Source: GCA-2722315 sp964415285
Lineage (GTDB): Bacteria; Pseudomonadota; Gammaproteobacteria; Xanthomonadales; Wenzhouxiangellaceae
Reading direction: 5' to 3'
Length of the DNA: 64,000 nucleotides
Assembly: GCA_964415285.1 (NCBI GenBank)
Contig: CAYPZP010000003.1
Span: 1-64,000, forward strand
The translations under genes and the position numbers were made by a program. Below the pieces are notes generated by a model. It searched no databases and was not told the origin of the DNA. It saw only the letters and a program-made list of their open reading frames with translations. Shown here one piece after another: positions 36,733-45,200 of this stretch (position 1 is the stretch's first letter; the number at the start of each line of letters is the position of its first letter).

Positions 36733-38175
36733 ATGCCCCAGCCGCAGACGCTATTGGATTTCAGCTTGCTGGCTGCGCTGTTTCACCTGGTGATCTCGCC
36801 GGTGGCCGCGATGCACGCACTGATGTTCAAACGCGACTCGCGGGCCGCGTTCGGCTGGATTGCGCTGTGCCTGCTGCTGCCCATCGCCGGACCGATCCTG
36901 TACGCGCTGCTCGGCATCAACCGGATCCGGCGGCGCGCACAGCGGCTGGAACTGCCGAGCCTGCGGGTCGGATTCGAACGGGGCCGTGGTCGAGTCGCCG
37001 AGCGCCACACCGAACCGGACCTGGGCGGCGACGCCCGTGAAATCGAGCCGATCGGCGCCAAGCTGAGTTCCCACCCACTGGCCGCCGGCAACCGCATTCG
37101 TGCATTGGCCAACGGCGACGCCGCCTACCCGAAGATGCTCGAAGCCATCGACGGGGCCGAACGCACGGTCTACATGACCACCTACATTTTCGACACCGAC
37201 TCGAGCGGCGCTTCATTCATCGATGCACTCGCGCGCGCGCACAATCGGAGCGTGGACGTTCGCGTCGTCGTCGACGGGGTCGGCCAGTACTACAGCCGGC
37301 CGCGCGCACCCGGGCGGCTGAGGCGACGCGGCGTGCAAACCGCGGTGTTCCTCCCGCCTTCCCTGATGCCGCCGCGACTGTCGCTGAATCTCCGCAATCA
37401 TCACAAGATCCTGGTTGTCGACGGGATCGACGCATTTACCGGCGGCATGAACATTGGCGACCGGCATCGGGTCACCGGCGAACCTCACGCCGACGGCGTC
37501 GCCGACCTGCATTTCGAGCTCAGCGGCCCGATCGCCGGGCAGCTCGAGGCGGAGTTCCTGCGCACCTGGGCCTTCGTCACCGGAGCACGCGACGCGCCCG
37601 GGCCGGCGCGTGCGCAGCCACTCGGCACGGTTCACTGTCGGACCCTGACAGACGGACCCGACGAGGATCTCGATCAGATCACCCAACTGCTGGGCGCGAC
37701 CATCGCCCAGGCGCAGACCTCGGTCCGGATCATGACGCCGTATTTCCTGCCGCCGCGCGAATTGATTGGCGCACTTCAAGCCGCGAGTTTGCGCGGCGTG
37801 CGGGTGGCGCTGGTGCTGCCGGAAGCGAACAACCTGCCGTTCGTGCACTGGGCCACGCGCAACATGCTCTGGGAACTCCTGTACCAGGGCGTCGAAGTGT
37901 TCTACCAGCCGCCGCCGTTCAACCACTCGAAGCTGTTCGTGGTCGACGAATGCTATACGCTGATCGGCTCGTCGAACTGGGACTCACGATCGCTGCGCCT
38001 GAACTTCGAGCTGCAGGTCGAGGTGTTCGGCGACGATTTCGCCCGGCAGATGGCAACGCGAATCGACAGCGCGGCGCACGACGGCCGGCCGGTGACGCTC
38101 GATGAAGTCGATCAACGTTCGCTCCCGGCCCGCCTGCGCGATTCGGCGTGCTGGCTGTTCTCTCCCTATCTGTGA
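36733..38175 (+). CDS. cls: Cardiolipin synthase (phospholipase D family)
   Basis: A 480-aa enzyme that condenses two phosphatidylglycerols (ClsA type) at the inner membrane. Two N-terminal membrane segments (PLDc_N, about 8-28 and 38-58) precede two HKD catalytic motifs, HHKILVVD with GGMN and HSKLFVVD with GSSNWDSRS. A tatcat hexamer about 30 nt upstream may be the -10 box. It is divergent from metK. Confidence 0.92.
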   Translation: MPQPQTLLDFSLLAALFHLVISPVAAMHALMFKRDSRAAFGWIALCLLLPIAGPILYALLGINRIRRRAQRLELPSLRVGFERGRGRVAERHTEPDLGGDAREIEPIGAKLSSHPLAAGNRIRALANGDAAYPKMLEAIDGAERTVYMTTYIFDTDSSGASFIDALARAHNRSVDVRVVVDGVGQYYSRPRAPGRLRRRGVQTAVFLPPSLMPPRLSLNLRNHHKILVVDGIDAFTGGMNIGDRHRVTGEPHADGVADLHFELSGPIAGQLEAEFLRTWAFVTGARDAPGPARAQPLGTVHCRTLTDGPDEDLDQITQLLGATIAQAQTSVRIMTPYFLPPRELIGALQAASLRGVRVALVLPEANNLPFVHWATRNMLWELLYQGVEVFYQPPPFNHSKLFVVDECYTLIGSSNWDSRSLRLNFELQVEVFGDDFARQMATRIDSAAHDGRPVTLDEVDQRSLPARLRDSACWLFSPYL

Positions 38176-38197
38176 GCGCGGGCCGCCTTCGCGAACT

Positions 38198-38225
38198 GTG
38201 ACGCGATCCGGCTGGGGCGTACAAT
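38198..38225 (+). promoter_or_regulatory. Putative promoter of the nnrU-like gene
   Basis: A -35-like gtgacg (38198-38203), a 16-nt spacer and a -10-like tacaat (38220-38225), about 33 nt before the ATG, with aaggag as ribosome site. Confidence 0.5.
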
Positions 38226-38258
38226 GCCGGGCACCACTTCCTCGAAGGAGATCGCGAA

Positions 38259-38831
38259 ATGACGCAGTTGATTCTCGGCCTGGTGCTGTTTCTCGGCATT
38301 CATTCGCTGTCGATCGTCGCGCCGCAGCTGCGCGAGCGGCTCGCCGGGAAACTGGGAGAATGGCCGTTCAAGGGCGTCTATTCGATCATCGCGATCGCCG
38401 GTTTCGTCCTGATCATTCACGGCTACGCCGCCGCGCGGCTGGAGCCGACGGTGCTGTGGGTGCCGCCGCAGTGGACCGTCCATCTCACCATGTTGCTGAT
38501 GCTGCCGGTGTTTCCGGCGCTGCTGGCGGCGTATTTACCGGGCCGGATCAGCGCCGCCCTGGTGCACCCGATGCTGGTCGCGGTCAAGGCCTGGGCGGTG
38601 GCCCACCTGATCGCCAACGGCACGCTCGCCGATGTGCTGCTTTTCGGCACGTTCCTGGCCTGGGCAGTGGTCGACCGGATCTCGCTGAAGCGCCGCACGC
38701 CGCGCCCCAATCCCCGCGCGCCGGCCTCGAAGGTCAACGATGTCATCGCCGTGGTCGGCGGACTCGGACTCTACGTCGCGTTCCTGTTCTGGCTGCACGC
38801 GGCCTGGTTCGGTGTCGCACTGGTGAGTTGA
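38259..38831 (+). CDS. NnrU family membrane protein
   Basis: A 190-aa inner-membrane protein with about six hydrophobic segments and the family start LGLVLFLGIHSLSIVAP. NnrU was named from a nitrite/nitric oxide reductase gene region, but most members occur in non-denitrifiers and related isoprenoid-modifying enzymes exist; no denitrification gene is nearby. It is monocistronic and convergent with the BLUF gene (42-nt gap). Confidence 0.87.
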   Translation: MTQLILGLVLFLGIHSLSIVAPQLRERLAGKLGEWPFKGVYSIIAIAGFVLIIHGYAAARLEPTVLWVPPQWTVHLTMLLMLPVFPALLAAYLPGRISAALVHPMLVAVKAWAVAHLIANGTLADVLLFGTFLAWAVVDRISLKRRTPRPNPRAPASKVNDVIAVVGGLGLYVAFLFWLHAAWFGVALVS

Positions 38832-38873
38832 CGCAGGCCGGGCGCGCAGCGCAGCGGCGGCCGATGGCGAAGG

Positions 38874-39410
38874 CTATCGGTCGAAGCTCCCGTGCTGTCC
38901 GACCAGCCGCTGCCAGAGACTCCTTCGCCGCGATCCGCCGACGTCCTCTTCGGGCGTCGCCCCCGGAGCAGCCTCGGCCGACTGAATGCAGGTCATGACG
39001 ACGTCGTCGATGATCGCGGGAGTGAACTGGTAGGGGTCGAAGCGGTCGAGATCGTGGCGGTGCAGCAACTCCTCAATCACCCGCTCGATTGCAACGAACT
39101 TCATCGACCAGGCCTCGAAACGGCGACTGCCGATCGGCCGCCGGGTCAGGCGCTCGACATCATGGTGGCGGGAGTCGCGGCAGATGCGTGCGAACAGTGC
39201 ATCGACATCATCGGCCGAGCCCTCGAGGTACTGGAAAAAGCAGCCGTCTCCGAAGTGCAGCACACCGCCGATCCCACGCTGCCGGTTGTGGCGTCGGGAG
39301 TGGACCAGGATGCGATTGACTTCCGGGTGCACGCCATAGCTGCGCGGCGCGACCGCGAAAGAGGCCGTGGAACAGTACGACAGCGAGATGAGGTCGTTTC
39401 CCGATTGCAT
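38874..39410 (-). CDS. BLUF-domain blue-light photoreceptor
   Basis: A 178-aa flavin-binding light sensor. The BLUF domain (about 6-100) keeps the photocycle residues Tyr12 (LISLSYCS), Asn42 (RRHNRQRGIGG) and Gln60 (FFQYLEG), with Trp101 and Met103 near the switch strand (AWSMKF). The remaining ~75 residues form a helical cap without a recognised output domain, so it is a short BLUF that must signal through a protein partner. It is divergent from the Mrp operon (117-nt gap). Confidence 0.9.
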   Translation of the reverse strand: MQSGNDLISLSYCSTASFAVAPRSYGVHPEVNRILVHSRRHNRQRGIGGVLHFGDGCFFQYLEGSADDVDALFARICRDSRHHDVERLTRRPIGSRRFEAWSMKFVAIERVIEELLHRHDLDRFDPYQFTPAIIDDVVMTCIQSAEAAPGATPEEDVGGSRRRSLWQRLVGQHGSFDR

Positions 39411-39527
39411 GCAGAAGGTCCGATTCGTCGGCGAGCATCGTATAGCAAGCGGGTCACCGGGCCGTCAACATCCCGTCGCGCGGGTACGCGCATTCGAATC
39501 ATTCCCTTTTGGTAGTATCTCAGCGCT

Positions 39528-40004
39528 ATGCGATACCTGCTGACCCTCTCGATTCTGCTGGCGCTGCTGTGGCTCGGACTGTCCGGAGTCTACAAGCCGC
39601 TGCTGTTCGCGCTCGGTGCCGGTTCGGTGCTGTTCGTCGTCTGGATTTCGAAGCGCATGGAGGTGGTCGGCGTCGAGCACAATCCGGTGCTCTACACCTG
39701 GCGGCTCCCGATCTACTGGCTGTGGCTGTCGTGGGAAATCGTGAAGTCCAACTTCGAGGTCGCCCGCGCCGCGCTCGCGCCGGCCCGTCATCTGCACCCC
39801 CGCATCGTCACGGTCCCGGTGAAACTGCATTCGGCGGTCGCCAAGGTGACTTACGCCAATTCGGTCACGCTGACGCCCGGAACGGTGACCCTGTTGCTCG
39901 AACCCGACGCCCTCGAGGCGCATGCGCTCACCGAGAAATCGGCCGCCGGCCTGAAATCCGGCGCGATCGCCCGCCGAATCGCCTGGATGGAGCAGCGCGG
40001 ATGA
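39528..40004 (+). CDS. mrpE: Mrp-type antiporter subunit E
   Basis: 158 aa with two or three N-terminal membrane segments and a conserved cytoplasmic tail (ANSVTLTPGTVTLLLEPD). First gene of a ten-gene cation/proton antiporter operon. A -10-like tagtat lies 9 nt before the ATG with no clear Shine-Dalgarno. The 3' end overlaps mrpF (ATGA). Confidence 0.92.
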   Translation: MRYLLTLSILLALLWLGLSGVYKPLLFALGAGSVLFVVWISKRMEVVGVEHNPVLYTWRLPIYWLWLSWEIVKSNFEVARAALAPARHLHPRIVTVPVKLHSAVAKVTYANSVTLTPGTVTLLLEPDALEAHALTEKSAAGLKSGAIARRIAWMEQRG

Positions 40005-40294
40005 CCACGGTACTGGTGCTGACTGCGCTGGCGATCTTCGCGACCATGGCGCTGGCGTTGACCCGGGCGCTGAAAGGGCCATCGGTCTACGACCGCATCG
40101 TCGCGGTCAACATGTTCGGCACCAAGACCGTCCTGATCATCGCCCTGATCACCGCGATCAGCGGAAACGACGACCTGATCGATGTCGCGCTGGTCTATGC
40201 ATTGATCAATTTCATCGCCGTGGTCGCGGTCCTCAAGCTTTCGCGCATGGGCAACCTGGCCGCCTCGGGCGAGGGAGATATCACCGATGGTTGA
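40001..40294 (+). CDS. mrpF: Mrp-type antiporter subunit F
   Basis: 97 aa with three membrane segments and the family motif GPSVYDRIVAVNMFGTKTV. Small membrane subunit of the antiporter complex, translationally coupled to mrpE and mrpG (overlaps of 4 and 8 nt). Confidence 0.92.
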   Translation: MTTVLVLTALAIFATMALALTRALKGPSVYDRIVAVNMFGTKTVLIIALITAISGNDDLIDVALVYALINFIAVVAVLKLSRMGNLAASGEGDITDG

Positions 40295-40640
40295 GACGAT
40301 CCTCCAGGTCCTCTCCGCGGCGATGCTTCTGACCGGCGGCCTGTTCGGCGTGCTGGGCGGAATCGGCGTGCTGCGCTTCCCGGATTTCTACAGCCGGCTG
40401 CACGCCGCGGGCATGGCCGACACGCTGTGCGCCTTCCTGATCATCGGCGGACTGCTGATCCAGGCCGGGCTGGCGCTGGTCAGCATCAAGCTCCTGCTGA
40501 TCCTGCTGTTCATGATCTTCACCACGCCGACTGCGAGCCACGCGCTGGCGCGCGCCGGCCTGGCGGCAGGTCTTGCACCGAAGACGGCCGACAACACCGT
40601 GCCGAAGCCGGACCGCGGAGGTGCGTCATCGAATATCTGA
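40287..40640 (+). CDS. mrpG: Mrp-type antiporter subunit G
   Basis: 117 aa with three membrane segments and the conserved GVLRFPDFYSRLHAAGMADT. The C-terminal tail after about residue 85 is variable. It overlaps the start of the following A'-type gene. Confidence 0.92.
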   Translation: MVETILQVLSAAMLLTGGLFGVLGGIGVLRFPDFYSRLHAAGMADTLCAFLIIGGLLIQAGLALVSIKLLLILLFMIFTTPTASHALARAGLAAGLAPKTADNTVPKPDRGGASSNI

Positions 40641-41197
40641 TCGACATCTCGTTGCTGACCCTGCTGGTCGTCGTCGCCGTCGCCATCGTGGTTGTCCGGG
40701 ACCTGCTCTCGGCAGCCATGTTGTTCGCGATCTATTCGCTGCTTTCGGCCGGGCTGTTCACGGTGCTCGACGCCGGTGACGTCGCGCTCACCGAAGCCGC
40801 CGTCGGCGCGGGCATTTCGACCATTCTGTTTCTTGCCGTACTCGCCATGGCCGACCGTCACGAGCGTCCGGTGCGCGGCCACAATGCACTGGCGCTTGCA
40901 GTCGTGACGCTGACCGGGGCCAGCCTGATCTACGCATCGGCCGACCTGCCCGATTTCGGCGCCGCCGACGCGCCCGCGCAGACGCACGTCGCCCGGTACT
41001 ACGTCGAGAACACCTATTCCGACATGGGGATCCCGAACATGGTCGCCGCGGTACTGGCCAGCTACCGTTCGATCGATACGATGGGCGAAGCATTCGTGAT
41101 CCTGACTGCGGCCCTGGCGGTCGTCGCGCTGCTCTCGGCGCCGCCGCGCAGACGCCGCCGCAAAAAGCCCGAGGCCGGCAGCGAGGCGCCGCCATGA
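40628..41197 (+). CDS. Stand-alone MrpA C-terminal tail (DUF4040/MbhD + MbhE-like)
   Basis: 189 aa from the chosen start. It has DUF4040/MbhD helices (DVALTEAAVGAGISTILFLA) followed by the MbhE-like tail (YRSIDTMGEAFVILTAALA). In canonical Mrp this segment is the C-terminal end of the large MrpA; here it is a separate gene in the MbhD position of archaeal Mbh operons. No ATG, GTG or TTG exists at the conserved N-terminus: GGAGG (40617-40621) sits 6 nt before ATC at 40628, where homologous proteins begin. The first canonical start is TTG at 40652 without a ribosome site. The start is therefore uncertain. Confidence 0.85.
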   Translation: MEYLIDISLLTLLVVVAVAIVVVRDLLSAAMLFAIYSLLSAGLFTVLDAGDVALTEAAVGAGISTILFLAVLAMADRHERPVRGHNALALAVVTLTGASLIYASADLPDFGAADAPAQTHVARYYVENTYSDMGIPNMVAAVLASYRSIDTMGEAFVILTAALAVVALLSAPPRRRRRKKPEAGSEAPP

Positions 41198-41637
41198 GAA
41201 CCAACGGCATCCTGCGCCTGGTCGCTCGATTCCTGATCCCGCTGATCATGCTGTTCGGGCTCTACATCCAGTTCCACGGCGAATACTCGCCGGGCGGTGG
41301 ATTCCAGGCCGGCCTGGTGTTTGCCTCGGCGTGGATCCTGTTCGCGTTGATCTACGGCCTGGATTCGGCGCTTCAGGTCATCCCTTTGCGGGCCCAGTAC
41401 GTCGGCGCCTGCCTGGGCGTCCTGCTGTATTGCCTGATCGGCGTGCTCGGCGTTGCGCTCGGCGGGCGTTTTCTCGATTACGGACCGCTGGCCGAGTCGC
41501 CGCAGGCAGCCCAGCAAGCCGGCATCATCCTGGTCGAGTTCGGCGTCGGGCTGACCGTGGCGACGGTGGCGATGCTGTTCTTCACGCTGTTCGCGCGCCG
41601 CAAGTCCGAACTCGAACGACTCGGCGAGGATGCCTGA
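41194..41637 (+). CDS. mrpB: Mrp-type antiporter subunit B
   Basis: 147 aa with four membrane segments and the MrpB/MbhF signature FHGEYSPGGGFQAGLVFA. ATGA overlap with the upstream gene and TGATG-type overlap with mrpC. Confidence 0.92.
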   Translation: MRTNGILRLVARFLIPLIMLFGLYIQFHGEYSPGGGFQAGLVFASAWILFALIYGLDSALQVIPLRAQYVGACLGVLLYCLIGVLGVALGGRFLDYGPLAESPQAAQQAGIILVEFGVGLTVATVAMLFFTLFARRKSELERLGEDA

Positions 41638-42038
41638 TGGCCTGGCTCGGACACTTCAACTACTGGGTCGTCATGATCCTGATGATGATCGGGTTCTACA
41701 CCGTAATCGCCAGGGGCAACATGATCAAGAAGATCATGGGCCTGAATCTGTTCCAGACCTCGGTGTTCATCCTGTTCATCTCCGCCGGAAAGATCCTGGG
41801 CGGGTCCACGCCGATCTATGCCGAGGGCGTGACGGTGTATTCGAATCCCCTGCCCCATGTGCTGATCCTGACTGCGATCGTGGTCGGTGTCGCGACAACC
41901 GCGGTCGGCCTGGCGCTGGCCGTGCGCATTCGTGAGGCCTACGGAACCATCGAAGACGACGAATTGATCGACCCCGTCGACCAGCGGCCCGACGATGCGG
42001 AGCCGACCGGACCCCGGGACACGGACGGCTGGGTCTGA
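41637..42038 (+). CDS. mrpC: Mrp-type antiporter subunit C
   Basis: 133 aa, NuoK-like, with three membrane segments. NMIKKIMGLNLFQTSVFI and the motif around DPLPHVLILTAIVVG (here NPLPHVLILTAIVVG) are typical. The C-terminal tail is acidic and Pro-rich. It ends on the first base of the mrpD start. Confidence 0.92.
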   Translation: MAWLGHFNYWVVMILMMIGFYTVIARGNMIKKIMGLNLFQTSVFILFISAGKILGGSTPIYAEGVTVYSNPLPHVLILTAIVVGVATTAVGLALAVRIREAYGTIEDDELIDPVDQRPDDAEPTGPRDTDGWV

Positions 42039-43513
42039 TGGCCATTTCGGAATGGCTTCCCTTCAGCGTGCTGGTTCCGCTGATCGCCGCCCCGATTTGC
42101 GCACTGCTGCCGGGCCGGGCGCTGCCGTGGCTGCTGGCGTGGCTGGCGGCATTGGCCTCGCTGGCGATCACGGCCTCGGCCTTGCCGCAGTTGTGGCAGG
42201 GCGCGATATCGTATCCGTTCGGCAACTGGCCGCCGCCGATCGGCATCGAATACCGCATCGACGCGGCCAACGGGCTGGTCGCGCTGCTGGTTTCGGCTGT
42301 TGCTGCATTCGTGCTGCCCTGGGCTCGCCCGATCAACGAGCACGAGATCCCGGAACGCCAGGGCGTCTTCTACGCCCTGTTCCTGCTGGCGTTCGCCGGC
42401 CTGCTCGGCATTACGCTGACCGGCGACGCGTTCAACGTATTCGTGTTCCTGGAAATTTCCTCGCTGTCGACCTATGCGCTGGTGGCGCACGGCTGGGATC
42501 GGCGCGCGCTGCTGGCGTCGTTCCGGTATCTGATCATGGGTACGGTGGGCGCGACCTTCCTGCTGATCGGCATCGGCTTCCTGTACATGATGACCGGCAC
42601 GCTCAACATGGCCGACCTGGCCGAGCGGCTTCCGGAGGTCCAGGACACGCGTACCGTGCGCGCGGCGCTGGCGTTCATCGTCGTCGGCCTCGGGCTCAAG
42701 CTGGCGCTGTTCCCGCTTCATCTGTGGCTGCCCAACGCCTATGCCTACGCGCCCAGCTTCATCAGCACCTTCCTGGCGGCCACGGCGACCAAGGTGGCGC
42801 TATACGTGATGCTGCGCTTCGCGTTCACGGTCTTCGGCGTCGAATACAGCTTCGACGCGCTGCCGCTGGGCGCGGTGCTCATGACGCTGGCCATCGCCGG
42901 CATGTTCGCCGGTTCGTGGGTTGCGATGTTCCAGCGCAACCTCAAGCGCCTGCTGGCCTACTCGTCGGTGGCGCAGGTTGGTTACATGGTGCTCGGCGTT
43001 TCGCTGGCCACCAGCGCCGGCGTCGCCGCAGGCATGCTGCATCTGTTCAACCACGCACTGATGAAAGGCGCGCTGTTCATGGCGCTGGGCACGCTGTTCT
43101 GGCGCGTCGGTAGCGTGCGCCTGGACCGGCTGGCCGGCATCGGCCGCGAAATGCCCTGGACGATGACCGCGTTCGCGCTGGCGGGTCTGAGCCTGATCGG
43201 CGTACCGTTGACGGCAGGATTCATCAGCAAGTGGTACCTGGTGCTGGCCGTGCTCGAGGCCGGACAACCCTGGCTGATCGCGCTGATCATGATCACCTCG
43301 CTGATGGCGGTCTACTACGTCTGGCGGGTGATCGAGGCCGCGTGGTTCACGCCGGCGCCGGCCGGCCGCGAGCCGGTGCGTGAAGCGCCGGTGCGGCTAC
43401 TGGTGCCGGTGTACGTGGTCGTGGCCGCGAATTTCTGGTTCGGCATCGATACGCGACTGACGGTCGGCGGTGCCGAGGCGGCCGCGCGCGCGCTGCTCGG
43501 GGTCGGGCCGTGA
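42038..43513 (+). CDS. mrpD: Mrp-type antiporter subunit D
   Basis: A 491-aa NuoM/NuoN-like proton-translocating subunit with about 14 membrane helices. The key Glu lies in FVFLEISSLSTYALVAHG and the central Lys/His in GLGLKLALFPLHLWLPNAY; the broken-helix region AYSSVAQVGYMVLGVS is intact. Probably an active ion-translocating unit. Coupled to the next gene by ATGA-type overlap (GTGA). Confidence 0.92.
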   Translation: MAISEWLPFSVLVPLIAAPICALLPGRALPWLLAWLAALASLAITASALPQLWQGAISYPFGNWPPPIGIEYRIDAANGLVALLVSAVAAFVLPWARPINEHEIPERQGVFYALFLLAFAGLLGITLTGDAFNVFVFLEISSLSTYALVAHGWDRRALLASFRYLIMGTVGATFLLIGIGFLYMMTGTLNMADLAERLPEVQDTRTVRAALAFIVVGLGLKLALFPLHLWLPNAYAYAPSFISTFLAATATKVALYVMLRFAFTVFGVEYSFDALPLGAVLMTLAIAGMFAGSWVAMFQRNLKRLLAYSSVAQVGYMVLGVSLATSAGVAAGMLHLFNHALMKGALFMALGTLFWRVGSVRLDRLAGIGREMPWTMTAFALAGLSLIGVPLTAGFISKWYLVLAVLEAGQPWLIALIMITSLMAVYYVWRVIEAAWFTPAPAGREPVREAPVRLLVPVYVVVAANFWFGIDTRLTVGGAEAAARALLGVGP

Positions 43514-44985
43514 CCGCAGACATGCTGCTCAGCCCGCTGACGGTCGTGCTGATCCCTTTGGTCGGCGCGCTGCTGATCGCGCTGGCCGGCGACCGCGACC
43601 GGTTGCGAGACGCGCTGGGCTGGATCACGGCGATCGCCTTCTTCTCCGGCGTCGTGGCCCAGGTCGGGCCGGTGCTCGACGGCGCCGGGCGCAGCCAGCA
43701 CGTGTGGTCGCTGATGCCCGGGCTGGACATTGCATTCGCGGTGGAGCCGCTGGGCCTGATCTTCGCGCTGGTCGCCGCCACGCTGTGGCTGGTCGCGACG
43801 CTGTACGCGCAGTGCTACATGAAAACGCTGGGCTATCGCCACCTCGGGCGCTTTTTCGCCTGCTACGCGATCGCGCTGGGCGCGGCGGCCGGCGTTGCGT
43901 TCTCGGCCAACCTGCTGACCCTGTTCGTGTTCTACGAGGTGCTCAGCCTTTCGACGTATCCGCTGGTGGCCCATTCCGGCACCGCCAAGGCCCGCGACGG
44001 CGCGCGCATCTACCTCGGTTATCTGCTGGCCACATCCATCGGCCTGCTGCTGGTCGCGGTGCTGTGGGTCTGGCATTCGACCGGCACGCTGGAGTTCACC
44101 CCCGGAGGCATCATCGCCGGTCATATCGATCCGGTCTGGATTCCGGTGCTCGCGGGACTGTTCATGCTCGGAATCGGCAAGGCCGCGCTGATGCCGGTGC
44201 ACCGATGGCTGCCGGCGGCGATGGTCGCGCCCGCGCCGGTCAGCGCGCTGCTGCACGCCGTCGCCGTGGTCAAGGCCGGAGTGTTCTCGGTGCTCAAGGT
44301 GGCGGTGTTCGTGTTCGGCACCGATACGCTGGTCGACACCGGGGCCGGACTGTGGATCTCCTGGGTGGCGGCGTTCACCATCGTCGCCGCTTCGCTGATC
44401 GCGCTGCGGCTCGAGGATCTCAAGGCACGACTGGCCTACTCGACGATCTCGCAGCTCAATTACATCGTGCTCGGGGCGATGGTGGCCACGCCGCTGGCCG
44501 TGATCGGGGCTGCGATGCACATCGCCATGCACGCGGTGGCCAAGATCACCTTGTTCTTCGGCGCCGGCGCGATCCAGGTCGCGCACGACCGCAAGAAGGT
44601 CGCCGAACTCGACGGGCTGGGCCGGGCAATGCCGATCACCTTCGGCGCGTTCACCATCGGCACACTTAGCATCATCGGCCTGCCCCTGTTCGGCGGCGCC
44701 TGGTCGAAGTGGTACCTGGTGCTCGGCAGCCTGGAAGCGCACCAATGGGTGCTGGTCGGGGCGCTGATGGCCAGTTCCCTGCTCAATATCCTATACCTGC
44801 TGGTGATACCGATCCGGGCGTTCTTCGCGCCGGCCGCCGAAGGCGTGCCGAACCACTATGCCGAGGCGCCGTGGCCGATGCTGGTGGCGATGACGCTGAC
44901 CGCGGCGGGCTGCGTGGCCCTGTTCTTCTGGCCGGATCCGCTGTACCGGCTGGCCGGGATGCTGCTCGAAGGAGGTACATCGTGA
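43510..44985 (+). CDS. Second NuoL/MrpA-D-like antiporter subunit
   Basis: A 491-aa proton-pumping-type subunit closer to NuoL/MrpA N-terminal part than to MrpD. Motifs are the Glu in LFVFYEVLSLSTYPLV, GIGKAALMPVHRWLPAAMVA and APVSALLHAVAVVKAG. It starts with GTG overlapping the mrpD stop. It probably supplies, as a free protein, one of the functions of the N-terminal part of MrpA. Confidence 0.9.
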   Translation: MTADMLLSPLTVVLIPLVGALLIALAGDRDRLRDALGWITAIAFFSGVVAQVGPVLDGAGRSQHVWSLMPGLDIAFAVEPLGLIFALVAATLWLVATLYAQCYMKTLGYRHLGRFFACYAIALGAAAGVAFSANLLTLFVFYEVLSLSTYPLVAHSGTAKARDGARIYLGYLLATSIGLLLVAVLWVWHSTGTLEFTPGGIIAGHIDPVWIPVLAGLFMLGIGKAALMPVHRWLPAAMVAPAPVSALLHAVAVVKAGVFSVLKVAVFVFGTDTLVDTGAGLWISWVAAFTIVAASLIALRLEDLKARLAYSTISQLNYIVLGAMVATPLAVIGAAMHIAMHAVAKITLFFGAGAIQVAHDRKKVAELDGLGRAMPITFGAFTIGTLSIIGLPLFGGAWSKWYLVLGSLEAHQWVLVGALMASSLLNILYLLVIPIRAFFAPAAEGVPNHYAEAPWPMLVAMTLTAAGCVALFFWPDPLYRLAGMLLEGGTS

Positions 44986-45200
44986 ACGAGCGAACGCGAC
45001 GCCTGGGCCTGCGCACCCTGATCGTCGCGGCGATCGTGCTGGGCGCGGCCGGCATCTGGATCCGGCCGGACAAGGGCATCGACGCGATGCCCGGTTTCTA
45101 CCCGCTGACCGGCGCCGTGATCGTGGTCGCTGTCGTGCTGACGGTGCGTCTGCTGCACCGCCTGCTGTCGCGTCCGGAGGACGAATACGATGCCGATTGA
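44982..45200 (+). CDS. Small membrane protein of the Mrp-type operon
   Basis: 72 aa starting with GTG (GGAGG 7-8 nt upstream), with two hydrophobic segments (about 10-27 and 38-60) and an acidic C-terminus (RPEDEYDAD). It overlaps both neighbours (4 and 11 nt), so it must be co-translated with the antiporter genes. No family recognised; it may be a small structural subunit between the second and third large subunits. Confidence 0.75.
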   Translation: MNERTRRLGLRTLIVAAIVLGAAGIWIRPDKGIDAMPGFYPLTGAVIVVAVVLTVRLLHRLLSRPEDEYDAD

